NCBI GenBank assembly: GCA_050693155.1
Contig: JBOGWA010000066.1
Location: 1-20,326, forward strand
Direction: 5' to 3'
Source of the DNA: JBOGWA01 sp050693155
GTDB taxonomy: Bacteria > Actinomycetota > UBA4738 > CALAEC01
DNA length: 20,326 bases
In this document: positions 13,969-20,326 of the stretch, one piece after another
Numbering within the stretch: position 1 is the stretch's first letter
Layout: every line of letters starts with the position of its first letter
The notes under the pieces: model-generated
Told to the model about the DNA's origin: nothing
Databases searched by the model: none
The model's input: only the letters and a program-made list of their open reading frames with translations
Translations under genes and position numbers: made by a program

Positions 13969-14688
13969 CCCCTTAACGCCGTGGCTCCGCGCCCGGATCC
14001 CTCCACAGCGTACGCTCGGGTTATCGAAAGAGAACTTCGCATTGAAGGCGACCTTGCCGCGGCGGCGGCGCGGGTCTTCGTTCAGACGGCGCCCCGATCG
14101 GTCGCGCTTGCGGGCGGAGCGACGCCCCGTCCCTTGTACGAGCGGCTGGCGACCTCGTTCCTCGGTTATCCGTGGCAGGAGGTCGATGTCTTCTTTGGGG
14201 ACGAACGATGCGTGCCACCCGATCATGCCGACAGCAACCTCCGGATGGCGAACGAGTCCCTCCTTTCACGATTGCTTCCGAAAGGACCCCGGGTTCATCC
14301 GATGCCGGGCGCGTCTTGCGACGCCGCGGCCTACGAGAAGGAGCTGAGCGAGGCGTTCGGCACGACGAGTACCACCTTCGACCTGGTCATCCTCGGTCTC
14401 GGCGCCGACGGGCACACCGCGTCGCTGTTCCCCGGTGATCCCGCGCTAAACGAGACCGAGCGACTGGTCGTTCGAGTGGAACGCCCGGACCATCCACGCC
14501 TGACGCTTACGCTGCCCGCGCTCTCGGCCGCGAAACAGGCGCTCTTCCTGGTGGCAGGGGAAGCCAAGCGAGAAGCGCTGACTCGCCTGATGGACGGCGA
14601 CGAGGGTCTCCCGGCGCCCCGCGTCCACTCGAACACGGTCCTCGTCCTCGCCGAGCCAGATGCCGCGAGCCATCTGACCGGGAGCTAA
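13957..14688 (+). CDS. pgl: 6-phosphogluconolactonase
   Basis: The 243-residue enzyme hydrolyses 6-phosphogluconolactone to 6-phosphogluconate in the oxidative pentose phosphate pathway. Family motifs are LAGGATPRPLYE (51-62), FFGDER (79-84), DHADSNLRMA (89-98) and GLGADGHTASLFPG (147-160). It is not next to zwf, gnd or opcA here, unlike many actinobacteria. The start is uncertain: the ATG at 13957 is used, but it lies inside the inverted repeat copy, and TTG 13951 or GTG 13981 are in frame; none has a clear Shine-Dalgarno. The last residues (SHLTGS) and the TAA are encoded by a repeat fragment at 14670-14689, so the C-terminus may have been altered by repeat insertion. Confidence 0.9.
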   Translation: METAPLNAVAPRPDPSTAYARVIERELRIEGDLAAAAARVFVQTAPRSVALAGGATPRPLYERLATSFLGYPWQEVDVFFGDERCVPPDHADSNLRMANESLLSRLLPKGPRVHPMPGASCDAAAYEKELSEAFGTTSTTFDLVILGLGADGHTASLFPGDPALNETERLVVRVERPDHPRLTLTLPALSAAKQALFLVAGEAKREALTRLMDGDEGLPAPRVHSNTVLVLAEPDAASHLTGS

Positions 14689-14689
14689 C
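14670..14689 (-). repeat. 20-bp fragment of the repeat family at the end of pgl
   Basis: On the minus strand it reads GTTAGCTCCCGGTCAGATGG, one mismatch from the core of the 85/86-bp repeat. It encodes the final residues and stop of pgl on the plus strand. Just after it, CCCCGGACCCC (14691-14701) resembles another part of the repeat and runs into the PAC2 stop codon. Confidence 0.75.
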
Positions 14690-14700
14690 ACCCCGGACCC

Positions 14701-15555
14701 CTAGAGCTCGCCGCGCTGGTTGCGGAGAAACCGCTGGAGCTCCTCCGCCAGCTCGTCGCCTGTCGGGATCCGCCCGAGGTCGATTCCCTCGCCGACATTC
14801 TCTTCGAGCTGCTCGACGTACCCACGGAGCTCGTCGTTCTCGGAGATTGCTTCACTGAGCTGTTCCTGCCACTTGTCCGCAGCGCGGGCGAGCGTGTCGG
14901 TCTCGATCTCGACCCCCAGCAGTTGCCCGACCTTCTGCAAGAGCGCGAGGGCAGCCTTCGGGTTCGGCCCTGCGGGCAAGTAGTGGGGCACGCCGGCCCA
15001 AAGTGAGACGGCCTCGAACCCTGCGCGCCGGGCCGAGTCGTGGAGCACGCCGACGATCCCGGTTGGCCCTTCATATCTGGAGGCGGCGATGCCGAGACGA
15101 GTCGCGGCCTCCGTGTTCGACGCCGAGCCTGTGATGGGCGTCTCAAGCGTGTGCGGGAGGTCGGCTAGGAACGCGCCGAGGGTGACGAACGTCTCCACTC
15201 CGAGCTCCTTGGCCGTATCGAGCACAGCCTGGATGAACGTCCGCCACCGGTTGTTCGGCTCGACCCCGAGGAAGAGGACGATGTCTCGCCCCGCGGGCCG
15301 GGCGGCGAAGAAATCGTTTGCGGGCCATTCGACCGCTCGGGTCACCCCGTCGGTTAGTCGGACGCGGGGACGGGCCACTTGGAAGTCGAAGAAGTCCTCG
15401 GGATCCAAGCGGGCAAACCTCTCCGCCTCCCAGCGATCGCGCAGGTACGTCGCCGCCGTGGTCGCCGCCTCTCCGCCGTCGTTCCAGCCGCGAAAGGCGC
15501 AGACAAGGGCCGGCGCGTTCAGGCTCGTCCGGCGCTCGTATTCGACATAGCCCAT
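14701..15555 (-). CDS. PAC2-family protein (proteasome assembly chaperone-like)
   Basis: The 284-residue cytoplasmic protein belongs to the PAC2 (COG2047-like) family, typical of actinobacteria and archaea that carry proteasomes. Its N-terminus (ALVCAFRGWNDGGEAATTAA) is the family hallmark. Later family phrases are FVTLGAFLADLPHT, TGIVGVLHDSARRAGFEAV and SLWAGVPHYLPAGPNPKAAL, and the C-terminal helix is acidic. The role in bacteria is unproven; relation to the eukaryotic 20S assembly chaperone is by fold. It starts 17 nt after the pncB stop and probably shares that gene's promoter. It ends 12 nt from the convergent pgl. Confidence 0.88.
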   Translation of the reverse strand: MGYVEYERRTSLNAPALVCAFRGWNDGGEAATTAATYLRDRWEAERFARLDPEDFFDFQVARPRVRLTDGVTRAVEWPANDFFAARPAGRDIVLFLGVEPNNRWRTFIQAVLDTAKELGVETFVTLGAFLADLPHTLETPITGSASNTEAATRLGIAASRYEGPTGIVGVLHDSARRAGFEAVSLWAGVPHYLPAGPNPKAALALLQKVGQLLGVEIETDTLARAADKWQEQLSEAISENDELRGYVEQLEENVGEGIDLGRIPTGDELAEELQRFLRNQRGEL

Positions 15556-15572
15556 GGTGACAGTCTGCCCCG

Positions 15573-16898
15573 CTAGGAGAGTTCGCGCTCGCGAATCTCC
15601 GCGCGGACCTGCCGGGCAAGGTGTTCGAGGGCTCCGGATCGCTCGACGGGATAGGAGCCCGCGTCGACCGAGCGCAGGGTCCCAGGCAGCGCCTCGAGCG
15701 AGGTTCGGAACCGGTTTCGAGCGCCGTCGAGGTCGTCAGCCCTCACACGGCGGCCGTTCTCCATGACGGAGACGAGGAGCGGCTCGGCGTTCTGGGGGCC
15801 CTCCTCATCGAGGGTGGCGATGACGTCACCCGCCATCCTGCTCCGACGCCAGACCTGCTTCGGACCAGGAAGGGTCGCCTTCCGGGCTGAGAGTTTCGCG
15901 ACGGGCCGGCCGTCGTATGAAACGAGCTTGTAGACACTGTCCAGGTACGGGGCCCCGGCGGCGACGCCTACCTTGGACCCCACCCCGAATGCGTCGATCG
16001 GGCTGTCCGCCACGGCGGCGATCACGTCTTCGTCGATCCCTCCGCTTGCGAGGATCTTCACCTCGGAGAGCCCGGCCTCGTCGAGGCGTTTGCGGGCATC
16101 GCGAGCCAGCGAGTCGAGATCCCCGCTGTCGAGACGAACGGCCATGAGGCGCTCCCCGCGGGAGGCCAGCTCTTTCGCGACGGTGATCGCATTGTCGACG
16201 CCTCGAGAACTGTCGTACGTGTCGACGAGCAGCGTGACACGCTCGGGGTGATCTTCCGCGAAGGCGCGAAACGCATCGATCTCGGACTCGAACGCCTCGA
16301 CGTAGGAGTGAGCCATGGTCCCCGTGGCTCGAAGGTTGAGCAGCCGCGCCGCTTCCACATTGCTCGTTCCGGAGAAGCCGACGATCGCCGTCGCGCGAGC
16401 CACCGCGAGCGCTGCCTCCGCTCCGTGATCTCGGCGGAAGGAGAAATCGACGATGTCCTTCCCCGGCGCGGCGAGGACGCATCGCGCCGCCTTCGAGGCG
16501 ACCGCGGTCTGGAATGTGATCTGGTTCAACAGATAGGTCTCCACGACTTGGGCCTCCGGCAGTGGGGCCGTGACTTCCAGAAGCGGCTCGTCTGGAAAGA
16601 TCGGCGTCCCTTCCGGCGCCGCCCGGACGTCCCCCATGAAGCGCACGTCACCGAAGGCCTTCAGCGTTTCCTCGTCGTAGCCGAGCGTCTCTGCCATGTA
16701 GGTGAGGTCTTCGTCGGTGAAGCGAAGCGTCTCGAGGAACGCGAGGCAGCGCTCGAGGCCGCATGCCACGAAGAAGCCCCATCGTTCCGGCAGCTCGCGA
16801 ACGAACAGACTGAACGTGGCCGGCGCCCTCATGCCGCGGCGGAAATAGCTCGCGGCCATGTTCAGCTCGTAGAGGTCGGTGAGGAGCGCCTGCCCCAT
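15573..16898 (-). CDS. pncB: Nicotinate phosphoribosyltransferase
   Basis: The 441-residue enzyme joins nicotinate and PRPP to nicotinate mononucleotide, with ATP hydrolysis, in the Preiss-Handler NAD salvage pathway. The N-terminus LLTDLYELNMAASYFRRGM is diagnostic. Other motifs are FSFRRDHG (152-159), GTMAHS (193-198, with the His phosphorylated in known enzymes), LLVDTYDS (223-230) and AVRLDSGDL (253-261). The ATG has no Shine-Dalgarno but has TATGTT exactly 6 nt upstream, so the mRNA is probably leaderless. Only 20 bp separate its start from the divergent DUF309 gene. The PAC2 gene follows 17 nt downstream as a likely operon partner. Confidence 0.95.
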   Translation of the reverse strand: MGQALLTDLYELNMAASYFRRGMRAPATFSLFVRELPERWGFFVACGLERCLAFLETLRFTDEDLTYMAETLGYDEETLKAFGDVRFMGDVRAAPEGTPIFPDEPLLEVTAPLPEAQVVETYLLNQITFQTAVASKAARCVLAAPGKDIVDFSFRRDHGAEAALAVARATAIVGFSGTSNVEAARLLNLRATGTMAHSYVEAFESEIDAFRAFAEDHPERVTLLVDTYDSSRGVDNAITVAKELASRGERLMAVRLDSGDLDSLARDARKRLDEAGLSEVKILASGGIDEDVIAAVADSPIDAFGVGSKVGVAAGAPYLDSVYKLVSYDGRPVAKLSARKATLPGPKQVWRRSRMAGDVIATLDEEGPQNAEPLLVSVMENGRRVRADDLDGARNRFRTSLEALPGTLRSVDAGSYPVERSGALEHLARQVRAEIRERELS

Positions 16899-16904
16899 GG
16901 GACC

Positions 16905-16910
16905 AACATA
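16905..16910 (-). promoter_or_regulatory. Putative -10 element (TATGTT) of a leaderless pncB promoter
   Basis: On the minus strand TATGTT fits TANNNT and lies 6 nt (GGTCCC) before the ATG at 16898. It overlaps the opposing CATAAT by four bases. Confidence 0.55.
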
Positions 16911-16912
16911 AT
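16907..16912 (+). promoter_or_regulatory. Putative -10 element (CATAAT) of a leaderless DUF309-thiI promoter
   Basis: CATAAT, one mismatch from TATAAT, lies 6 nt (GGCCCT) before the GTG at 16919. It overlaps the -10 of pncB on the other strand. Confidence 0.55.
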
Positions 16913-16918
16913 GGCCCT

Positions 16919-17407
16919 GTGCCGGCTGATGGTGATCGCGAGCAGGGGGCGAAGACGAAGCGGCCGCGGGACGAGCTCGGAAGGCTCCTCGCCTGGGACG
17001 CGGAGAACCGTCTCGAGATGGAGGACTTCGATGCGCTGTCTCTGGAGGAGTGTCACCGACTCGGGATCGAGCACTTCAACGCCGGCCGATTCTTCCCAGC
17101 CCACGAGGCGTGGGAGTCCGCCTGGAAGAAGGCGAAACGCACCGAGGACGAGGAGTTCTTCAAGGGCCTCTCACAGCTCGGGGCCGGCTACGTTCATTAC
17201 GAGCGGGGGAACAAACACGGCGCGAAGACGCTGCTCCGCCGCGGGCTCGGCCGGGTCGAGACCTTCGTGCCCGAACGTCGAGGAGTCCAGGTGGAGCCGC
17301 TGGTGAAAGCAGCCCGACGGCACGCGCACGCGATCGAGGAAGCGCAGCGGAAGGGATCGCCGATGCCGCACATCACTCCGCCTGGCGTGGGTGGCTTCTA
17401 CCATTGA
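16919..17407 (+). CDS. DUF309 domain protein
   Basis: The 162-residue cytoplasmic protein carries a DUF309 helical domain at about 45-112, with HFNAGRFFPAHEAWESAWK (52-70) and LGAGYVHYERGN (87-98). The conserved His/Glu/Trp positions are visible but no function has been assigned to the family to my knowledge. The GTG at 16919 is used because CATAAT precedes it by 6 nt; the ATG at 16911 is out of frame. It leads an operon: thiI begins 5 nt after its stop, or overlaps it if the TTG at 17404 is used. Confidence 0.85.
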   Translation: MPADGDREQGAKTKRPRDELGRLLAWDAENRLEMEDFDALSLEECHRLGIEHFNAGRFFPAHEAWESAWKKAKRTEDEEFFKGLSQLGAGYVHYERGNKHGAKTLLRRGLGRVETFVPERRGVQVEPLVKAARRHAHAIEEAQRKGSPMPHITPPGVGGFYH

Positions 17408-17412
17408 GCCGC

Positions 17413-18846
17413 ATGGACGGCCGCTTGATGCTGAAGACCGCAGGCGAGATCGGCGTGAAGTCCCCGCGGACGCGCCGGTGGTTTGTACGCGTGCTGAGGA
17501 AGAACGTCAGGGCCGCGCTCGAACGCGCCGGCATCGATGCCCAGGTTGCGTCGGGGTGGAGCCGGCTTCTCGTCCGCGCTCAGAGGCCCGACACGGCTCG
17601 GCAGGTCCTGTCCCGCGTCTTCGGTCTCCATTCCGTCGCCGAGGTGACGGTTCTCCACTTCGACGGGCTCGACGACCTCGTCCGACGGGCTGCCGATGTC
17701 TTCCGCGAGCGTGTGATCGGCAAGACGTTTGCCGTCAGGCCGAAGCGTGCGGGGAACCACGATTTCCGCTCCGGCGACATCGCTCGCGAACTTGGTACAG
17801 CGCTCCTCGGCGATTCGGCAGGCGTCAACCTCGACGAGCCGGAGGTGGAGGTGACGATCGAGGTTGCCGGAGACACCGCCTATGCGGTGCTCGAGAGCGT
17901 GCCGGGCGCCGGAGGGCTCCCCATCGGAACCGGTGGACGCGCCGTGGCGCTCTTCTCGGGAGGGTTCGACTCTCCGGTCGCAGCGTGGATGGCGCTGAGC
18001 CGGGGGACGGCCGTCGACCTCGTCGTCTGCGATCTGGGGGGGTGTGCGCAGACCGATGCGGCCCTGGAGGTGGCGAAAGAGCTGGCCACGGGGTGGGCGC
18101 CGGGCATCGAGCCCCGAGCCCACGTCGTCGACCTCATTCCGGTCATTGCCCTGCTCACACAGGAGGTCGAGCCGCGCCTCCGTCAGATCCTCCTCAAGCG
18201 AGCGATGTATCGGGTCGGCACCCTGATTGCGGAAGCGGTCGGAGCGGACGCGGTTGTGAGCGGCGAGTCCCTCGGACAGGCGTCGACCCAAACGCTTCGG
18301 AACCTTGCTGTGGCAGAGGAGGCGGCTGGGGTCGCGGTGCTCCGCCCGCTCGTCGGAATGAGCAAGGAAGAGATCGTCCAACGATCCCGGAGGATCGGTA
18401 CGCACGACGTCTCCGTTCGCGTGCACGAGTACTGCAATATCGCAACCGGACCCGTCGAGACCTGGGCGAATCTCGCAGAGGTCATCGAGGCCGAGGCGCC
18501 GCTGGATGAGTCTCTCATCCGGAAGGCCGTCGAGGGTCGCCGGGAGGTCGATCTCGTGGCCTGGGAGCGGGGGCCGCTGCCGGAATACGTCGTCGAAGAA
18601 TTGCCGGAAGGCGCGCTCGTCGTCGACGTTCGCGAGACCGACGAAGGAGAGTCGGTCGGTGAACTCCGCCGGCCGTTCAGCCGGTCGGACGAGTGGATGC
18701 CGGATCTCGACCGCAACCGCTCCTACGTGTTCGTCTGCTCGGTCGGGCGCCGTTCCGAGATGGTGGCCCACGAGTTACACGAGCGGGGCTATCTAGCGTA
18801 TTGCCTTGCCGGCGGGGTGCCGAGGCTTCATCAGGTTCGATCGTGA
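17413..18846 (+). CDS. thiI: ThiI tRNA 4-thiouridine sulfurtransferase with rhodanese domain
   Basis: The 477-residue enzyme would adenylate and thiolate U8 of tRNA and may supply sulfur for thiazole synthesis. Residues 1-165 hold the N-terminal ferredoxin-like and THUMP domains. The PP-loop ATPase begins at SGGFDSPVAAW (182-192). Cys341 (EYCNIA) matches the conserved catalytic Cys344 of the E. coli enzyme. A C-terminal rhodanese domain (about 395-477) has the persulfide Cys442 in CSVGRRS, matching E. coli Cys456. All key residues are present. The ATG at 17413 is used; TTG 17404 would overlap the DUF309 stop. The stop overlaps the start of the next gene (GTGA), so translation is probably coupled. 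Confidence 0.93.
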   Translation: MDGRLMLKTAGEIGVKSPRTRRWFVRVLRKNVRAALERAGIDAQVASGWSRLLVRAQRPDTARQVLSRVFGLHSVAEVTVLHFDGLDDLVRRAADVFRERVIGKTFAVRPKRAGNHDFRSGDIARELGTALLGDSAGVNLDEPEVEVTIEVAGDTAYAVLESVPGAGGLPIGTGGRAVALFSGGFDSPVAAWMALSRGTAVDLVVCDLGGCAQTDAALEVAKELATGWAPGIEPRAHVVDLIPVIALLTQEVEPRLRQILLKRAMYRVGTLIAEAVGADAVVSGESLGQASTQTLRNLAVAEEAAGVAVLRPLVGMSKEEIVQRSRRIGTHDVSVRVHEYCNIATGPVETWANLAEVIEAEAPLDESLIRKAVEGRREVDLVAWERGPLPEYVVEELPEGALVVDVRETDEGESVGELRRPFSRSDEWMPDLDRNRSYVFVCSVGRRSEMVAHELHERGYLAYCLAGGVPRLHQVRS

Positions 18847-19967
18847 GACCTGGAACGCGAGCCGTGGTCGCGGCAAGCGTCGTGCTGGGCATCGCGTTCC
18901 CTTCCCCGGGAGTCGCGGGGCCGATCGATCAGAGCGCCAACGTCTCGCTCGTAACCTCCTTCACCTACGACGCCGGGACCGACCTCGCCTTCAGGGGCAA
19001 GATCGTTTATGCCTCGAGCGAAGGTGAGAGCGGCGGGGTGCACATTTACGACATCTCCGGAAAGGTCCCGCAGCAGGTCGGGTTCGTGCCGTGCGGAGGA
19101 ACGCAGAACGACGTTGCGGTCGTTCGAAGGGGGCTGATCGCGCTCGGCGCCTTTCAGGGAAGCTGCACCGGATCCGGCGTCCGGCTCATCGATGTAAAGA
19201 ACCCCGGCGCGCCGAAGATCCTCGACCAGTTCAACATCGCCGAAGGCGCACACACGATCACCGCCTATCCCGGCGAGCCGATCATCTATGCGTCGCCGGG
19301 CGGGCTCGGGGAGAACGGCGGGACGGAGTACATCCTCGACGTCTCCGATCCGAAGGACATCAAGCTCGTTGGCGAGTACACGCCGAACACGTTCGGCTGC
19401 CACGACCTGAGCTTCTTCTTCACGAAGGAACAGAAGCTCGCCTTCTGTCCCGGCCAGCAGGAGACGGAGATCTGGGACGTCAGCGATCCCACGAGCCCGT
19501 CGCTCCTCGCCGAGATCCCTCCGAACATGGAGTTCCCGCACTCCGCGGTCGCGAGTCCCGATGGGGACCTGCTGCTGATCGGCGACGAGAACTTCTTTAC
19601 CGGTCACGACTGCATCACGGAGGTCGACCCGCTCGGGGCGGTCTGGGTCTACGACATCTCGGACCCTTCGACCCCCGTGCCTCTCGGCTACTGGTCGTCC
19701 CCGCGCGGAGCGGTTCCGTTCGGACATCTCGCGACCGGCGTCTGCACCGCCCACAACTTCAACTTCATCGCGGAGACGCGAATGGCCGTGATCGCCTGGT
19801 ACACGGGCGGAACGAGCGTGATCGACTTCACCAACCCGATGCTGCCGGCAGAGGTCGCCTACTTCCGTCCCGGCGACGCGCTCACCTGGTCCTCCTACTG
19901 GTACCGAGGGCTGATCTACGCGAATGACAACACGCGCGGCCTCGACATCCTGAAGATCGAGCTCTAG
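18843..19967 (+). CDS. Secreted LVIVD-repeat beta-propeller protein (second copy)
   Basis: The 374-residue product has a signal peptide (VVAASVVLGIAFPSPGVAG, cut near 25) and LVIVD blades with the phrases GGVHIYDISG, SGVRLIDVKN, TEYILDVSDP, AVWVYDISDP and TSVIDFTN. Six cysteines are present. It aligns by eye with the protein at 8814: GAHTIT against TSHTVT, GCHDLS against TCHDLT, FPHSA against TAHQA, VCTAHN against FCTVHV, and TRGLDIL against NRGIDVL. It lacks the C-terminal anchor of the larger copy. The GTG start overlaps the thiI stop; the longer open frame from 18693 lies inside thiI and lacks the signal peptide. Function unknown; coupling a secreted protein to a tRNA-thiolation gene is odd. 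Confidence 0.87.
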   Translation: MRPGTRAVVAASVVLGIAFPSPGVAGPIDQSANVSLVTSFTYDAGTDLAFRGKIVYASSEGESGGVHIYDISGKVPQQVGFVPCGGTQNDVAVVRRGLIALGAFQGSCTGSGVRLIDVKNPGAPKILDQFNIAEGAHTITAYPGEPIIYASPGGLGENGGTEYILDVSDPKDIKLVGEYTPNTFGCHDLSFFFTKEQKLAFCPGQQETEIWDVSDPTSPSLLAEIPPNMEFPHSAVASPDGDLLLIGDENFFTGHDCITEVDPLGAVWVYDISDPSTPVPLGYWSSPRGAVPFGHLATGVCTAHNFNFIAETRMAVIAWYTGGTSVIDFTNPMLPAEVAYFRPGDALTWSSYWYRGLIYANDNTRGLDILKIEL

Positions 19968-19976
19968 GCCGGACGT

Positions 19977-20326
19977 CTACGGCGGGGGTTGACCGGTCTC
20001 GCGGGCGTTGTTCGTCGGACTCGGGTCGGCGAGCGCGAAGTCGGCCGCGCTGTCGTCGGTGTCGTCCTCGGCGTCGATGGATGCGGGAATCATGCCGCCT
20101 TCCACACTGCGCTCGATTGCGGAATCGAGGACGAGACCCTCCTTCGGGTTGAACGGGCTGCCGGTGGGGGAGGGACTCGTCGCCGAGCCCTTGTAGTTTC
20201 CCCACGAGACGCAGTCGACGTTCTCCCAGCACACCTTTCCGCCGCGCGCAATGAGCGCTGGCTTCATGACGAGATCCGCGTCGATCCCGAAAAGCTCCTC
20301 GGCCTCGCTGGTGGCGATGAGGACGT
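19977..20326 (-). CDS. C-terminus of a secreted, possibly lamin-tail-like protein (5' end outside window)
   Basis: The frame is open to the right edge. The visible 116 residues include CWENVDCVSWGNYKGSA, then a Pro/Ser stretch, a RSV segment and the acidic ending DDTDDSAADFALADPSPTNN. I recall this wording from secreted lamin-tail-type (LTD) proteins of actinobacteria, where a Trp-Gly strand is followed by a D-S-A-x-D-F loop. There is an internal Met at 20267, but the residues before it (FGIDADLV) fit the same domain, so the start is upstream of the window edge. The TAG at 19977-19979 is 9 bp from the convergent LVIVD stop. Confidence 0.6.
   Translation of the reverse strand, partial: VLIATSEAEELFGIDADLVMKPALIARGGKVCWENVDCVSWGNYKGSATSPSPTGSPFNPKEGLVLDSAIERSVEGGMIPASIDAEDDTDDSAADFALADPSPTNNARETGQPPP

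Noticed and set aside
11249..14689. Insertion sequence or integron cassette
   Set aside because: No transposase, integrase or target-site duplication was seen; only the repeats and the inverted pair support mobility, so it stays a hypothesis.
16911..16913. ATG at 16911 as the DUF309 start
   Set aside because: It is out of frame; its AT belongs to the CATAAT hexamer.
17398..18771. 457-residue minus-strand open frame opposite thiI
   Set aside because: thiI has both catalytic cysteines and the PP-loop; the minus frame has no motif.

Overview
The window is GC-rich DNA, densely packed with genes on both strands, from what looks like an uncultivated member of the Actinomycetota. That placement is an inference. 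It rests on the codon bias, frequent GTG starts, the PAC2-family gene (typical of proteasome-bearing actinobacteria), a family-5 uracil-DNA glycosylase of the mycobacterial type, CopC-CopD fusion and LVIVD genes, and many starts that look leaderless. No rRNA, tRNA, CRISPR array, transposase or phage gene was seen. No stretch longer than 300 bases lacks a gene.

Left part (1-4212): the 3' part of a long cytoplasmic coiled-coil protein, then a tight three-gene acyl-CoA operon: a malyl/citramalyl-CoA lyase-type HpcH/HpaI aldolase, an acyl-CoA dehydrogenase and a MaoC hot-dog hydratase. The set resembles the citE-fadE19-maoC core of actinobacterial leucine/itaconate catabolism.

Copper and surface region (4192-10565): minus-strand genes for a secreted YtkA/CopC-like protein, a small cupredoxin and a CopC-CopD fusion. 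They are interleaved with a plus-strand secreted Calx-beta protein and followed by a large secreted LVIVD beta-propeller. A second, shorter LVIVD protein lies at 18843-19967. The two share four histidines in equivalent blade motifs, so a metal-binding propeller linked to the copper genes is plausible but unproven.

Repeat-rich middle (10562-14701): a UdgB-type glycosylase that appears to start at a CTG codon overlapping the preceding stop codon, an MsbA-type ABC exporter, a GNAT acetyltransferase and 6-phosphogluconolactonase. An 85/86-bp repeat occurs 2.4 times in tandem at 11249-11454, once inverted between the GNAT and pgl starts (13925-13968), and as a fragment at the end of pgl (14670-14689). 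A 30-bp perfect inverted pair from this family brackets the ABC+GNAT block. The repeats form GC-rich hairpins and supply the stop codons of two genes. I found no known family for them.

Right part (14701-20326): on the minus strand, pncB and a PAC2-family gene form an operon. Divergent from it, only 20 bp away, is a plus-strand operon of a DUF309 gene, a rhodanese-fused thiI and the second LVIVD propeller. The 20-bp gap carries two overlapping -10 hexamers, each exactly 6 nt from its start codon, so both operons look leaderless. The last 350 bp hold the C-terminus of a minus-strand secreted, possibly lamin-tail-like, protein.

The least ordinary features are the repeat family with its inverted pair, the 20-bp bidirectional leaderless promoter, the CTG start of the glycosylase gene, and the histidine pattern shared by the two LVIVD propellers.
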